A stretch of DNA of 64,000 nucleotides from Charina bottae (lineage: Eukaryota > Chordata > Lepidosauria > Squamata > Charinaidae): NCBI GenBank assembly GCA_023362775.1, contig JALMGJ010000006.1, forward strand, positions 3,136,001 through 3,200,000, in the 5' to 3' direction. The position numbers were made by a program, and so were the translations under genes. Positions 45,129 through 55,500 of this stretch are shown here, piece by piece; the first letter of the stretch is position 1; each line of letters opens with the position of its first letter. The notes beneath the pieces were generated by a model that saw nothing but the letters and a program-made list of their open reading frames with translations, made no database searches and was not told the origin of the DNA.

Positions 45129-47906
45129 TCAATAACCGTACGGCAGTGTGCAGTAATCCTCGCTCTTTAGAGCCCTTTTATTATAGACGACCTTCAGGGT
45201 TTTCCTGAGGACTCTTGTTTCTAGGGCCCAATGTCTCTTAACCCTAAAAATACCCGTCTGTTCCACTTTGATCGATTTCTTTCTCTCTGGGCCGGTCAGG
45301 CAGTAATCATCCACCAGTTCTTTCAAGCTGTCAAAATTAACCTTTTCAGCATTGCCACTGTTTAGCGTAATACCCTTCACCTTTAGCACCGCTTCTCCGC
45401 TGGACAAGGCGTATCCATATGTTTTGGGTCCGGCTGCCACAAACTCTGTGATTGAGGTGTTTGGTGGGATCTCGCTTGTCAGCTGCCCTAAATAGTCACC
45501 CAAAGGTGGTGTCCACGCCCCCTGTCTACTTATAAAAATGGCTGAATCAGTGTCATGGTACAGGCATCTATCTCCCAATCCATCCAGTAGCCTGTATAAT
45601 TCCAGCCGGGCATAAGCCGTTGTAAAACTGGCGATGAATATGTTAGTACATGTGGCTTTGGTGGGTTGGTTCTTGGCCATTTTCCACGTCACAATGGCTG
45701 TCTCTGTATCCACAAACTCGCATGAGGAAACATCATAATAGGGCACAAAAAGATATTTGAATAATTCCTCAGGTTTTGTCACCACTGATGTGGTCAGGTG
45801 GTTGGTGTTCTGACCAAACTTGCCCCACAGAGAGTTTAAAAAGAGTTTGGCAATCTGCCTTTTAGCAGGATTTACTTCGATATGCTCACGCCGTAAGCGG
45901 ACACCTTCCATCTTTTCATACTCCTGAATATATTTATCTTTATCCTGTTCTGTTTTGCACCAGGACGGGTAACCGCTGGCCTCCTGCTTCTGTCTGAGAT
46001 GGGTGTTCATATACCCTGAAAATAATGTGACTGATGTTCTTTCAAAATGCCATATCTCATAGATCTCAGCAATTCTGTAACCCTTTTCTATAGCCACATT
46101 CAATTCAACAGTACACCATGTCCCCGTCAGAGCCCTTTCTTCATCACTGTGTTGACAGGGGGCGGTTTGCAGACTTTCTGTGCAGGTTGCACACAGGCTA
46201 AACATTAATTTGCCCCCTGATTTGTGGGGTAGGACTGGGAAATAGAGGTTCCTTGGTGGGTACACTTTGACTTTGGCAAGCCCGAAATACTGCTTTATGT
46301 CCCCAAAGTTTTGATAGATGATTTGGGGGTGTCCAATCGGGTACTCCTTGTTCTTGTTCACAAAGGGGTACAAACTGGTGAAATCGTAATATAAGATTTG
46401 CTCCCCAGCTTTTGGCTTGTAGTACAGGCATGTGGCATTTGTTCTACCCCCAAAAAATGCATCTCGGGGGTTCAAAGGGGTTGGGAGCTTGTTCTCCATT
46501 AGAAACTGCTTCAAAGCGGGGTCGTTCTCCAGCATGTCCCGCCATTCGTGTTCCCAGATGCTACGTATGGCATACCCCTGGTCCCTGAGGTACTCTTCTT
46601 TAATCCTGGTACGATTGTGCAGACCCCCGTATGTTGAATCAAGTAATTTGTTGAAGTCTTTTTCAGAGTAGCAGACAGGACAGCCGTGAAAAAAACAGCC
46701 GTGAAATTCAAAAGCAGTGGGGACCCCGTTTATGACAGCAAAACCGTCCAAAAAATATTTGCCTACTTGCTTTTCACCACCCTTCAGAGCATGCTGGATA
46801 TTGAGATTCTCAGTGTGCTCTATATGCAACAGCCATTGAATCGCTGGTGCTGAGTACCTTTTCTGTGTCTTGTGATAACTGTCCAAAGGGGCTAACGCAA
46901 TGGTATTCCTCTTCAAATACATGAACAGGTACTGGGCCATGCAGACAGAGGCCAGTGTAATATACTGGAAGGGGTCAATGCAACGGATCTCTATCTCCTC
47001 AACAATCTCTCCCCCGCCATCTCTGAGGCACTCGCGTTCTGTCATTTTCATGACTTGGTCCCTGAATCGAATACAGGCCTCCCTCAGAATCTCCACATCT
47101 TGTCTGCAGTAGTAAGCCAGGGCCTTCTTTAGCTTAAACACCGTGCCTGCATTATCTGCGTGCCATTTCAGGAATTCTTCTCTCTCCCCGGGCATCATGG
47201 TTTCTGGACTGTAATACTTGGCTTCAGGGAGCGGCCCCACATAGTCTTGATTGTCCATTGTGTTGAACAAATGGGGGAAATACCCCTTGTTGCCCCGAAA
47301 ACCCATAGCTTTCGGTAGCTTGCTTAATTTAAGGGGCAAAAAGGAGAGGCTGTCAATAAACCAAATCTTATAATCCGGTAGGAGAATACACAGCAGCTTA
47401 CCCCCTTGACTGATCAATTCAACACGCACTTTTTCCCGTATCAGCTGTCTCAGCACCAGGTACCCGTCATAACCTTTGGAATTGTGAGCGATAAAGGTAC
47501 ACCTTTTAAACTTGTGATTTATAAACTTCTTCACAAATTGCTCCAGGCAGCTAACGCCATGACAGCCCCAACTCACAGCCTCTTTGCCATCACCTTCCTC
47601 CAGCATATCTGTGGCATACACGTAATTTGGTATATGCACGCCCGTCTCTTGACAACATTCAAAATCATAAATGATGTATCTTTCACCAATTTGCGGGCGC
47701 TCCAAGGGCTTCAGAAAGCATAAATGCCCTTCCAAGCTGTCAACCTTCTCAGAGCACTGACCACACTTTGTTTTCTTGCATTTTGTGTGGGGAGTGAAGA
47801 CATAAAGGCCACACTTTTCACAATATACCTTATTCTTACAGTCAACTTTCCCTTCCAATGCCATCTGTGTATGGCTTTCAAGACAGGCCTTAGACCGGCA
47901 AAACAA
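45129..47906 (-). CDS. POLB: Protein-primed family B DNA polymerase, N-terminus missing
   Basis: Open for 925 codons; numbering is from the first open codon at 47906, a TTG. The first ATG is at 47864 (codon 15). A Cys/His-rich region (codons 2-65) leads to the exonuclease motifs (Asp81/Glu83 in YDFECC, Asn142/Asp147, Asp270 in YCRQD). The polymerase motifs follow: A (YYDFTSLYPF, Asp508), B (KLFLNSLWGKFG, 687 on) and C (YHDTDS, Asp785/Asp787). The C-terminus ends LPYGY, as in relatives. Polinton polymerases are usually longer at the N-terminus, and the cysteine region begins here without its expected first pair. The open frame stops being open at the inner edge of the terminal repeat. Either the start was lost or an exon from the repeat is spliced on. 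Confidence 0.88.
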   Translation of the reverse strand: MFCRSKACLESHTQMALEGKVDCKNKVYCEKCGLYVFTPHTKCKKTKCGQCSEKVDSLEGHLCFLKPLERPQIGERYIIYDFECCQETGVHIPNYVYATDMLEEGDGKEAVSWGCHGVSCLEQFVKKFINHKFKRCTFIAHNSKGYDGYLVLRQLIREKVRVELISQGGKLLCILLPDYKIWFIDSLSFLPLKLSKLPKAMGFRGNKGYFPHLFNTMDNQDYVGPLPEAKYYSPETMMPGEREEFLKWHADNAGTVFKLKKALAYYCRQDVEILREACIRFRDQVMKMTERECLRDGGGEIVEEIEIRCIDPFQYITLASVCMAQYLFMYLKRNTIALAPLDSYHKTQKRYSAPAIQWLLHIEHTENLNIQHALKGGEKQVGKYFLDGFAVINGVPTAFEFHGCFFHGCPVCYSEKDFNKLLDSTYGGLHNRTRIKEEYLRDQGYAIRSIWEHEWRDMLENDPALKQFLMENKLPTPLNPRDAFFGGRTNATCLYYKPKAGEQILYYDFTSLYPFVNKNKEYPIGHPQIIYQNFGDIKQYFGLAKVKVYPPRNLYFPVLPHKSGGKLMFSLCATCTESLQTAPCQHSDEERALTGTWCTVELNVAIEKGYRIAEIYEIWHFERTSVTLFSGYMNTHLRQKQEASGYPSWCKTEQDKDKYIQEYEKMEGVRLRREHIEVNPAKRQIAKLFLNSLWGKFGQNTNHLTTSVVTKPEELFKYLFVPYYDVSSCEFVDTETAIVTWKMAKNQPTKATCTNIFIASFTTAYARLELYRLLDGLGDRCLYHDTDSAIFISRQGAWTPPLGDYLGQLTSEIPPNTSITEFVAAGPKTYGYALSSGEAVLKVKGITLNSGNAEKVNFDSLKELVDDYCLTGPERKKSIKVEQTGIFRVKRHWALETRVLRKTLKVVYNKRALKSEDYCTLPYGY

Positions 47907-47907
47907 T

Positions 47908-48924
47908 TTTAAAGCCTAATTTTCCACATTCAGAACTGTAAATCTAGGCCAGGTGCGCAGGCTCATTTTTGAGGCTAAAAATGCCATTTCAACTCCTGCT
48001 GCCAGCAGTTTCTGCTATCAGCCAGCGAGCTGGACATTGCAACGGCTACTCCAATGAGATCTAGGAGCTGGCTGGAGGGAGGGGGGGTGCCCCTTCCCCT
48101 CAGGCCTTTGCTGTTGCATGCGACTTCCTGTCAGTCAAGCTGCCTGTGCTACCGGGTGTGACTGTGTGCAGGAGAAACCTCGGCTTTTAAAAAAAAGTTT
48201 TCCTCTTAAGAACTGGGCTGTTATGTCTGCCTAACACCTCCAGATCCCCATGTGAGTACAAAGACCCCGGTGTTTACTTATGTTAAACCTTGTTTAGACC
48301 CTTCCTTGTTTACTGCTGCATTAGAAATGCTTATAAACATTTTCCTTCAGGGTGACTGCCTGCTTAGGGAAAAGGAAAGCTGCCTACCCCTGGGCTTTTA
48401 AAAACAGTTTGGCATGTGTGGAGAAGAAGAAAACCCTGCTTTTAAAAAATGCTTCCCTCCTAATCAGGCCTGGCCATCTATGCCAGCCGTGGCATTTTAA
48501 CTCCTGCAGCCAGGCTTAAGGAAAGAAACACTTTTTCCCCTTTTGAAAAAGCATTGCCCCCCCCGCTTTTCTCTTTCTTCTGCTTAGAAACTGATAAGGC
48601 TTTAAACACAGGCAGTGTGGAGTTGAGGCAACCACCCCTTCCCTCACAGACATGTGGTCATGGGCATGCCTGGGCATGCCTTGGGTTAGCACGCGGGTGG
48701 GGGTGGGGCACACTCCACTTCCAGCAAAACATGTGGCTGGTCCAGGGAGGGGTGGCTGACACGTCACTTCCGGCAAAACACGCATTGCATGATGGGAGGG
48801 GTGGCTAACACGCAGAGGATCATGGGAGGGGGGGGAGGGGAGGGACTATGACGTCACTTCCGGTGAGTCAGCATTTCCCTTATCTGATCAGCCCAATACA
48901 AAAAAGGTATACACTATTACTACT
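47908..48924 (-). repeat. Polinton right terminal inverted repeat
   Basis: Inverse of 36044-37062 with about six substitutions and three one-base length differences by eye. It carries the same ETS and CRE sites, now pointing toward the polymerase gene. Confidence 0.93.
48849..48863 (-). promoter_or_regulatory. ETS-CRE composite site 1, right repeat
   Basis: Inverse of the site at 36105-36119, unchanged. It would drive the leftward polymerase block. Confidence 0.6.
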
Positions 48925-48930
48925 CATATG
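48925..48930. repeat. Polinton target-site duplication, right (CATATG)
   Basis: Identical to 36038-36043, directly outside the terminal AGTAGT/ACTACT. Confidence 0.85.
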
Positions 48931-50615
48931 GCCTATCCAGGCATGAAATGGGCTGTCCTGCTCCCTTGGCTTGGTCCACCATCCCTGCCCGTCCCCGGCC
49001 CGCCCTCCAAGGGCAGGAGAGAAGCCCAAGAGACTTTGCGCCCTAGAGATGCTCTCGGAGGGATGGCACTGTGGGAATCGGGGGCAAAGCTCCTTCATCA
49101 CCAAGAGAGCTGTGGGTGCTTGAAGCCTCTCTCACTCGTGGGCACGGAGGGGATGAAGGCAACGTTACGGGGGCCATGGGCAGGTATCCTTGTGCGGTGC
49201 TTAGATGCACGAGGAGAATGGATATAAACGTTCTGATCTAAATCTCTGCCAAGTTCACTCCAAGCCAGCTCCAAAGAATTCGTGGGCAGCTGTTATACCT
49301 TAACCCAGCCTTACTCTACCGTACTCAGAAGCGGGAGCCGGGTGGTTTAGTCCCCCACCCCGGCATTGCTCTAAGGCCCTGCGGGGGGGGGGGGGGCTTG
49401 GAGAGCTGTTGGCACACGGCAGTGGCTTCCAAGGTCTCTCAAGGCCAGACAGCCCTGATTAATGATGAGAAAAGCCGCCTTTGGTGCAAGAGAAGTTTTT
49501 CCACCCCTCTCAGGTTGGTTAATGGTTAATGGCTCATGGTTCATTTTCCCCCAGTGGAAAATTTCCACCCAGCACATGTGAGGTGAGCAGATGCTCTGAA
49601 TCCAAAACCTGACTGCTCAGTTCCTCTGTGTGTGCGTGTGCACGGACACAGGCCGTTTTATCACGCTGAAGGGGGTGCTGTTTTTAAAATGTTCCAAAGC
49701 CACAGGCCGTACCGGATTTGCAATATCAGCAGCATCACAAGGAAGTCTGTCCCTGGAAGCAGCAGGTTCGGTTACAGGCGGCTTTGCTGGAAATGTGCTG
49801 CATTCAAATAAATACATAAAAAAATAAAATATTTTTCTTCCTGGGATGTGTGGGTCAGAGGGGGATATCTTTCCCTACTATTCCGCCTTCTGACAACAAT
49901 AACTCAGAACGGCCACAACTCTGCAGGAATCAGTTTGCTGGACGGAGGGATGTCCAGGGCAGGCTGCACCACTGGGAAAATCTCTTTCTCACGGGCGTGA
50001 CTTTGGGCCAGTGAACTGGGAGACTGGCCACAGGCCAAGGACCCCCAGATCAGAGCCCCCACCCCCAGCTTTGGTGCTGCACAGACCACAGGATGAAGGG
50101 ATTGGGTTAAAAATCTAGGTCTTGCTTTTGAACAAGGGGCAAAACTTGCTTAGTTGCAATCTGAGTTAGCTTTTGCTGACTTAGGATGTGGCATATTTGA
50201 AGGTTATTTTAGGTTTTAAATTCTCATAGGTGTTCTTAGAATAAAATAAATTCTTAAAGTGTTTTTGTTAATGTTAGAGTTAATAGTGTGAACCCAGAAA
50301 TGGGCTGATTCTATCTGCAGGTTAAGCTTCTCCAGCAAATAGAGCCAGGGAGACCCCCCGCAACTTGGCTTTGCTATGCAGTATGCCTACGGTCACCATA
50401 TTTTCTTGGAAAAAATAAAGGACACGCCTGAAAAAGGGGCAAATTTGGAAGAGGTTCATAAGGACAAAACATTGTAATTGTTTATGTTTATAACTTTGCT
50501 TTACGAAGGAAAATTCAAGAGCAAAACCAAGAAAAACTTGACCAGAACGCATATTCTACTAAAAATATCTAAAACCAAACAGTATAGGTCACTTTATTTA
50601 AAAAAAGATAATTAA
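48931..50615. other. Intergenic DNA right of the Polinton, no gene seen
   Basis: Includes a poly-G run near 49383-49396. Frames at 48928-49227 and elsewhere overlap opposite-strand frames and match nothing I know. The stretch about 50380-50560 shares words with the ataaaggaca repeat. No exons of a carboxypeptidase were found. Confidence 0.5.
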
Positions 50616-50619
50616 GTTT

Positions 50620-51600
50620 ATTTATTTATAATTCAAATTTAACACCACCCATGTCCCCCAATGGGGGACTCTGGGCGGTTTACAAAATATCAACAATTAA
50701 AACCTATAAACATAAATTACAGCTAAAACAATATAATAAATAATATATAAAAATCCAAGAATGGTAAAATCGTATATAAAAGGAGGATATGGAACTATTA
50801 CCTCCCCCATCCCAGGCAAGGCGGCAGAGCCAGGTCTTAAGAGTCTTCCGGAAGGCCGGGAGCGAGGGAGCCCGCCTCACCTCTGGGGGCAAGATGTTCC
50901 ACAGGGCAGGCGCTGTCGCAGAGAAGGCTCGCCTCCTGGACCCCGTAGATGGAGTTCTCTTGTTGAGGGGGTCCGAAGCATGCCCTCTCTGCATGAACAA
51001 GTGGGGTGGGTCGAGGTCATCGGGATGAGACGGTCCCTCAGGTACCTTGGTCCCATGCCATGTAGGGCTTTAAAGGTGATAAACAACACCTTGAATTGGA
51101 CCCGGAAGCAGACTGGCACCCAATGCAGTTCGCGCAGCAGTGGTGTTATATGTGCTGATCTTATAGCACCCAGAACTACCTGTGCAGCCGCATTCTGGAC
51201 CAGCTGAAGCTTCCGGATACTCTTCAAGGGTAGCCGCATGTAAAGCATGTTGCAATAATCTATGTGGTAGATGACAAGGGCGTGAGTGACTGTTCGGAGG
51301 GCATCCTGATCCACGAAAGGGCGGAGCTGGCGCACAACCTGAAGTTGTGCAAAGGCCCTCCTGGCCACGGCTGCCACCTGCTCTTCCAGCAGGAGACGTG
51401 AGTCCAGGAGGACCCCCAGGTTCCGCACTGGATCCGAACGGGGCAGTGCCACCCCATCCAGAGTTAAGGACGACAACTTCCTGGAACCCGAGAGGCCATC
51501 AATCCACAGCCGCTCCGTCTTACCAGGGTTCAGCTGAAGCCTGTGGTTCCCCATCCAGACCCCCACAGCCCCCAGGCACTGAGAGAGGGCAGCGACCACA
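50620..51600 (-). mobile_element. L2/CR1-type LINE, RT C-terminal part with open frame
   Basis: A minus-strand frame of 240 codons encodes RLQLNPGKTERLWIDG, VRNLGVLLDSRLLLEEQVA, YHIDYCNMLYMRLPLKSI and LLRELHWVPVCFRVQFKVL, a reverse transcriptase C-terminus. The 3' tail (left end) is ccccaatgggggactctggg next to an AT tract. The same LINE lies at 2466-3508 in the other orientation, where it is more broken. Confidence 0.78.
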
Positions 51601-51723
51601 TCACTTAATCATTAGTCGTGAATGTGAAAAGCTGTGACCTTAGCCGTATGGTGAAAGTTAAATGACCAAAATAAAGGACACGAGTGAGTTTTTGAAAAAG
51701 AAATACGTCTAAGGACAGCTTTC

Positions 51724-51874
51724 TGAAATAAAGGACTGTCCTTTATAATAATGTGTGGCCTCTGTAAATATGCCTGAACTTTTTCAAAAGTTAAGGAAGA
51801 AGAAGGAACAGTAGAAGGCGAGGGGCCTGGAGGGGTGGGGGGTGAGGCATCCACTGAGCTGGGTGTGTTTTGCC
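51724..51874 (-). repeat. Dispersed repeat, right copy of an inverted pair
   Basis: Inverse of 33401-33553 (aaataaaggactgtccttta ... gctgggtgtgttttgcca). Confidence 0.65.
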
Positions 51875-51885
51875 AGAATCTAAGC

Positions 51886-52021
51886 CAGTGTTTCTCCAAC
51901 TTGGCAACTTGAAGATGGGCGGACTTCAACTCCCAGAATTCCCCAGCCGGCAACTGCTGGCTGGGGAATTCTGGGAGTTGAAGTCCGCCCATCTTCAAGT
52001 TGCCAAGTTGGAGAAACACTG
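51886..52021. mobile_element. hAT-type palindromic MITE, family A
   Basis: Long clean arms (cagtgtttctccaacttggc and its inverse) with a variant interior, gaagatgggcgga. No clear target duplication. Confidence 0.75.
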
Positions 52022-52344
52022 CAGCACCCTGGTTGGAGCGACTGGTTGCAACAGGTCCCATTCTTGGTGACCTGAACGTCATCCGGTCAACACCAGCAGT
52101 TGCCTGAAACGCCGCCCTTCCTCCAGGGCCTTTCCTGGCCAGGGGTGGTGAGTGATCTTTCCAGCAGACGGGCGCCAGGTTGGGGATGGCCGAAAGAGGT
52201 ACCGCACTGCCGTGTTTGTGTTTGCACGACATCCGCCCTTGTCAGAACTCTGGGGAGAAGAGAGCAAACACGCCAGACCCACCTCCCTTCTATCAAGGCA
52301 GCTGGTGTGTTCCCCAAGCATCCCTCGTGTGAGTCGTACGTGTG

Positions 52345-52382
52345 CATGTGTGTGTGTGTGTGTGAGAGAGAGAGCGAGAGAG
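52345..52382 (+). repeat. GT/GA microsatellite upstream of CPA1
   Basis: (GT)n followed by (GA)n immediately before the CPA1 promoter elements. Confidence 0.7.
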
Positions 52383-52401
52383 CCCTCTTCCAAGAGAGCC
52401 G

Positions 52402-52419
52402 TGGGAAGGCGGACAGCTG
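52402..52419 (+). promoter_or_regulatory. PTF1-like bipartite site of CPA1
   Basis: TGGGAA, six bases, CAGCTG. The same arrangement and spacing as 12326-12343 upstream of CPA2. It lies 73 bases before the TATA box (66 in CPA2). Confidence 0.55.
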
Positions 52420-52474
52420 GCGGAGGCCTCCCCTGTGGATGGTCAGCACCAACATGTTGCCACTCGGGACGGCG

Positions 52475-52481
52475 TATAAAA
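52475..52481 (+). promoter_or_regulatory. CPA1 TATA box (TATAAAA)
   Basis: Perfect TATAAAA 55 bases upstream of the start codon; predicted transcription start near 52505. Confidence 0.75.
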
Positions 52482-52529
52482 AGACAGCGGAGGAAGGCTT
52501 TTTCCCATTTGGTGCCCCGTTTGGTGAAA

Positions 52530-52594
52530 ATGAGGATCCTGGTGCTCTTGGTGACGTTCCTGGCCGTCGCGTTCGGCACCGACACCTTTGAGGG
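52530..52594 (+). CDS. CPA1: CPA1 exon 1, signal peptide
   Basis: Encodes [16 protein letters not shown] and TDTFEG. 65 bases and phase 2, as in CPA2. Donor GTAGGT. Confidence 0.88.
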
Positions 52595-55500
52595 GTAGGT
52601 AGATGCGGCCGTTGGGTAGGAAAGGGCACGGCGGCCGGAGTGAGAGTTCACCCCGTGCCATTCTGGGTCTCTTAGCAGCATTGGTCAGCAGGGAGTTTCA
52701 CTCGGACAAACGGGCTGCCCTTCCCAGCATCAAGCCCCTGCTTTGGGTCTGACGACCCTCCCCGATCTTTCTGTTAGCAAAATGCCGCTTCTTGAAATAC
52801 TTGGAGCCCAAGGTCCTGGCTCCAGGGCTGTTTTAGAAAGTCTGTGGCTGTGTTCAGACAACACGCCGAACCGCTTCATGGCCGGCTGCCAGCGCTCGCC
52901 TGCTCTGAATCGAGGTTTCTTCAAGAGTTTCCTGGGCTTTCCGTGTTGTCTGAACCCAGCCCGCTGGGTTTCGTAGAGGGTCCAGGGACTGTGAGGAAGT
53001 GGCCGGTAGTCTGAGACCCAATTTGCATTGATCCAGGGGCCCCACGGAGAAAGGGGTCGGGGGGCACAAGTTCCCAACCCAGCTTTAGAGGAAGATGTAC
53101 AGGAAAGTGAGTCAGCTTGTGCCTTCCCTGCAAATGGCCCCTCATCCAACCCTCCTTTCACTAGAGCAGATTCCATCGCAGGATCTCCAGGTCAGGCTGG
53201 GAAGGATCCCCCCCCCAGGCTTTAACAATGCTCTGGTTGGAAACCTGTTTTGGATTTTTTGCATGAAACAGAAAAAAAATGAAATTATGATATATGGGTC
53301 TGATGATTAGAAAAAATAGTAGATGATAGAAAAAATGAAAGTTATGTTGTAACCATAGAGTAGAGCTTTCCAAACTGTGTGTGGCGACACAAAAGTGTGT
53401 CGCCACACACAGTCTGGTGTGTCGCCACACAACCCGGAAGCGCTGATCATCATCAGTGCTTCCGGGTTTTCACACAGCAGCAGCGCTTCCGGGTTTTTGC
53501 GCGCTGCCGCAACGGCGGCACTTCCGGGTTTTCCCGCGGCGACACACCAACCACCGTTGGTGTGTCGCCGCGGGAAAACTTTGGAAAGCCCTGCCATAGA
53601 GTAAGAGTTCAATTTAAATTTATACCTTGTAAAAGAAAATTGGAAGTAATTTCTTTATATTTCTTTCTTTTTTTCCTTCACTTTTGGCTCCTTCCTTCCT
53701 TCCTTCCTTCCTTCCTTCCTTCCTTCCTTCCTTCCTTCTTTGTTCCTCATGTTAAATATTAGTTTCTATTACTTTTTATCTTTCTTGCTTAAAAATTTAA
53801 TAAAGTTATTGAACAAAAACCCACAATGCTCTGGTTGAAGAGAGGATCATTTGGGGTATTTGAGCATATTGCATGTCCGTTTGGCAGATTAGAGGAAGAT
53901 CCCGTTGATCCTGCGTGTTTCCTGCAGGCGAGTAATTGGGGCACGACCCATTGAGGGTAATGGCCTGGAAAATGATCCCACTCAACGGGCGGTGGCAGAG
54001 CCTGTTTGGGGGAGTTGGGCGGTCATATAAATTTAAATAAATAAATAAACAAACTTGGCTGACCTTGCCTGGCCTTGGATATTAAGCAGAGCCAGGCCCA
54101 GTTAGTAATTGGATGGGAGACCAATAGAAAATCCCGGAGCTGTAGTCTAGACTGGGAAATAAATTAAAAAAAACAAACAGAAGAAGCATTTTCCTTCTCT
54201 TTCGTCCTATTGAAAGAAAACAATATGGCCATGTTTCTGAAGTCAGCAGGCATCCAGGCTAATTTGGCTGAAAGAAGAGCTATTTTTGGAAACTATCCTT
54301 TGCTCCAAAGGAGTCCCCTGTTCTTTGATAGTTTTTTAAAAAAAGGTATTTTCTACAGCTAAGAAGTTGGCTTCTGGCTTTATATAGTACATCAGGGCTT
54401 TCCAAAGTTTTCCCGTGGCGACACACCAACCGCCGGTGTGTTGCGGGAAAACCTGGAAGTGCCGCTATTGCGGCAGCGTGCAAAAACCCGGAAGCTCTGC
54501 TGCCGCTTTCGGTTTATGCGCGCTGCCGTTGGTGTGTCGCCGCGGGAAAACCCGGAAGCGCTGATCATGATAATGATCAGCGCTTCCGGGTTGTGTGGCA
54601 ACACACCAGACTGTGTGTGGCGACACACTTTTGTGTCTCGACACACAGTTTGGAAAGCTCTGTAGTACATAATGATGCAAACAGTAGTCTAGTGCCACCT
54701 AGTGCCAGAAAGCGAGCATTACAACCTCACTTGTGCCAGAAAAACAGGACAGGCAGGCCCCTCCCAGCAATTCAGAAACAGCTCCTGGGTGGATGTGCCC
54801 AAACTCAGGAGGTTGGCTGCTCTGAGTCACTGCATTCCTAGCTTCTGGCTGGCCACTTTCCTGCTGCCATTCCCCAGCTCCTGGCTCCTGGGCCCAACCA
54901 GCCATTACAGGTTCTCCCCCCATCCCACCCCAGCTAAAGTTCTGGATCCTTATCTGCTAGAGCTGTGCCGAGTTCTGGGTCTGAAAGGCGAAATGTCATT
55001 CCAAGCATGCAGGAGTATGTATGTAGTGCAAATGCTTCTTTTTCTGAGATCATGCAGCATCTCAGAGGGCAGCTGTTCGATCCCAGGAAAAGGCATGGCT
55101 GTTTTAGGATGTCCCCAACAGCTGCTACATGCACACTGTTGCATGCTGCTAATCACATTTTGCCCTTTGAATCTGGATATTTTCACAGTTCTATTACCCA
55201 TCACATGCTAACAGGCTGTTGTTTCACATGGTCTTTTCAATGCAACACAGGAATGGTGGCTTGGGGGCTTAGCAGAAGCCTCTCATAGCAACCCCTCAGA
55301 GGTTTTTTTTTCTGCACACCACAGAACAAAAAACGAACAAACAAAAACAGGGATGAGGCACTTAACAATGTATTTTCTTTCACTTTTTAAATTATTACTA
55401 GATTTACACCCCAACTTTATTTGTACAACCCAAGCAGGTATACATCATGCTCCTGCCTCCTATTTTCCCCATAACTACAACTCTGTGAGTGGGCTTTGGC

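Larger units (their letters stand above)
36044..48924. mobile_element. Complete Polinton/Maverick (adintovirus-like) element
   Basis: A 12881-bp element with inverted terminal repeats of about 1.02 kb beginning AGTAGT, a 6-bp target duplication and the hallmark gene set: retroviral-type integrase, protein-primed family B polymerase, FtsK/HerA-like ATPase, adenain-like protease and two jelly-roll capsid proteins. Elements of this kind replicate through a polymerase that uses a protein primer and are thought to form virions. Genes form two convergent blocks meeting at about 43.24 kb. All frames are uninterrupted and the two repeats differ at only about six substitutions and three one-base length changes by eye, so insertion looks recent. 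The only sign of decay is the missing start of the polymerase gene. Confidence 0.93.

Noticed and set aside
51886..52021. Long frames through palindromic MITEs as protein genes
   Set aside because: Frames containing the recurring peptide [11 protein letters not shown] and its inverse-strand partner [15 protein letters not shown] are translations of family A MITE arms, seen at every copy.
48931..52400. Search for CPA4/CPA5-like exons between the Polinton and CPA1
   Set aside because: No HxxE zinc motif, NRNW, HSYSQ or FELRDTG-like segment was found on either strand in this stretch or in 33.2-36.0 kb.
52079..52681. Overlapping minus-strand frames of 180-200 codons over the CPA1 promoter
   Set aside because: They run through the GT/GA microsatellite and antisense to CPA1 exon 1; low-complexity and mutually overlapping.
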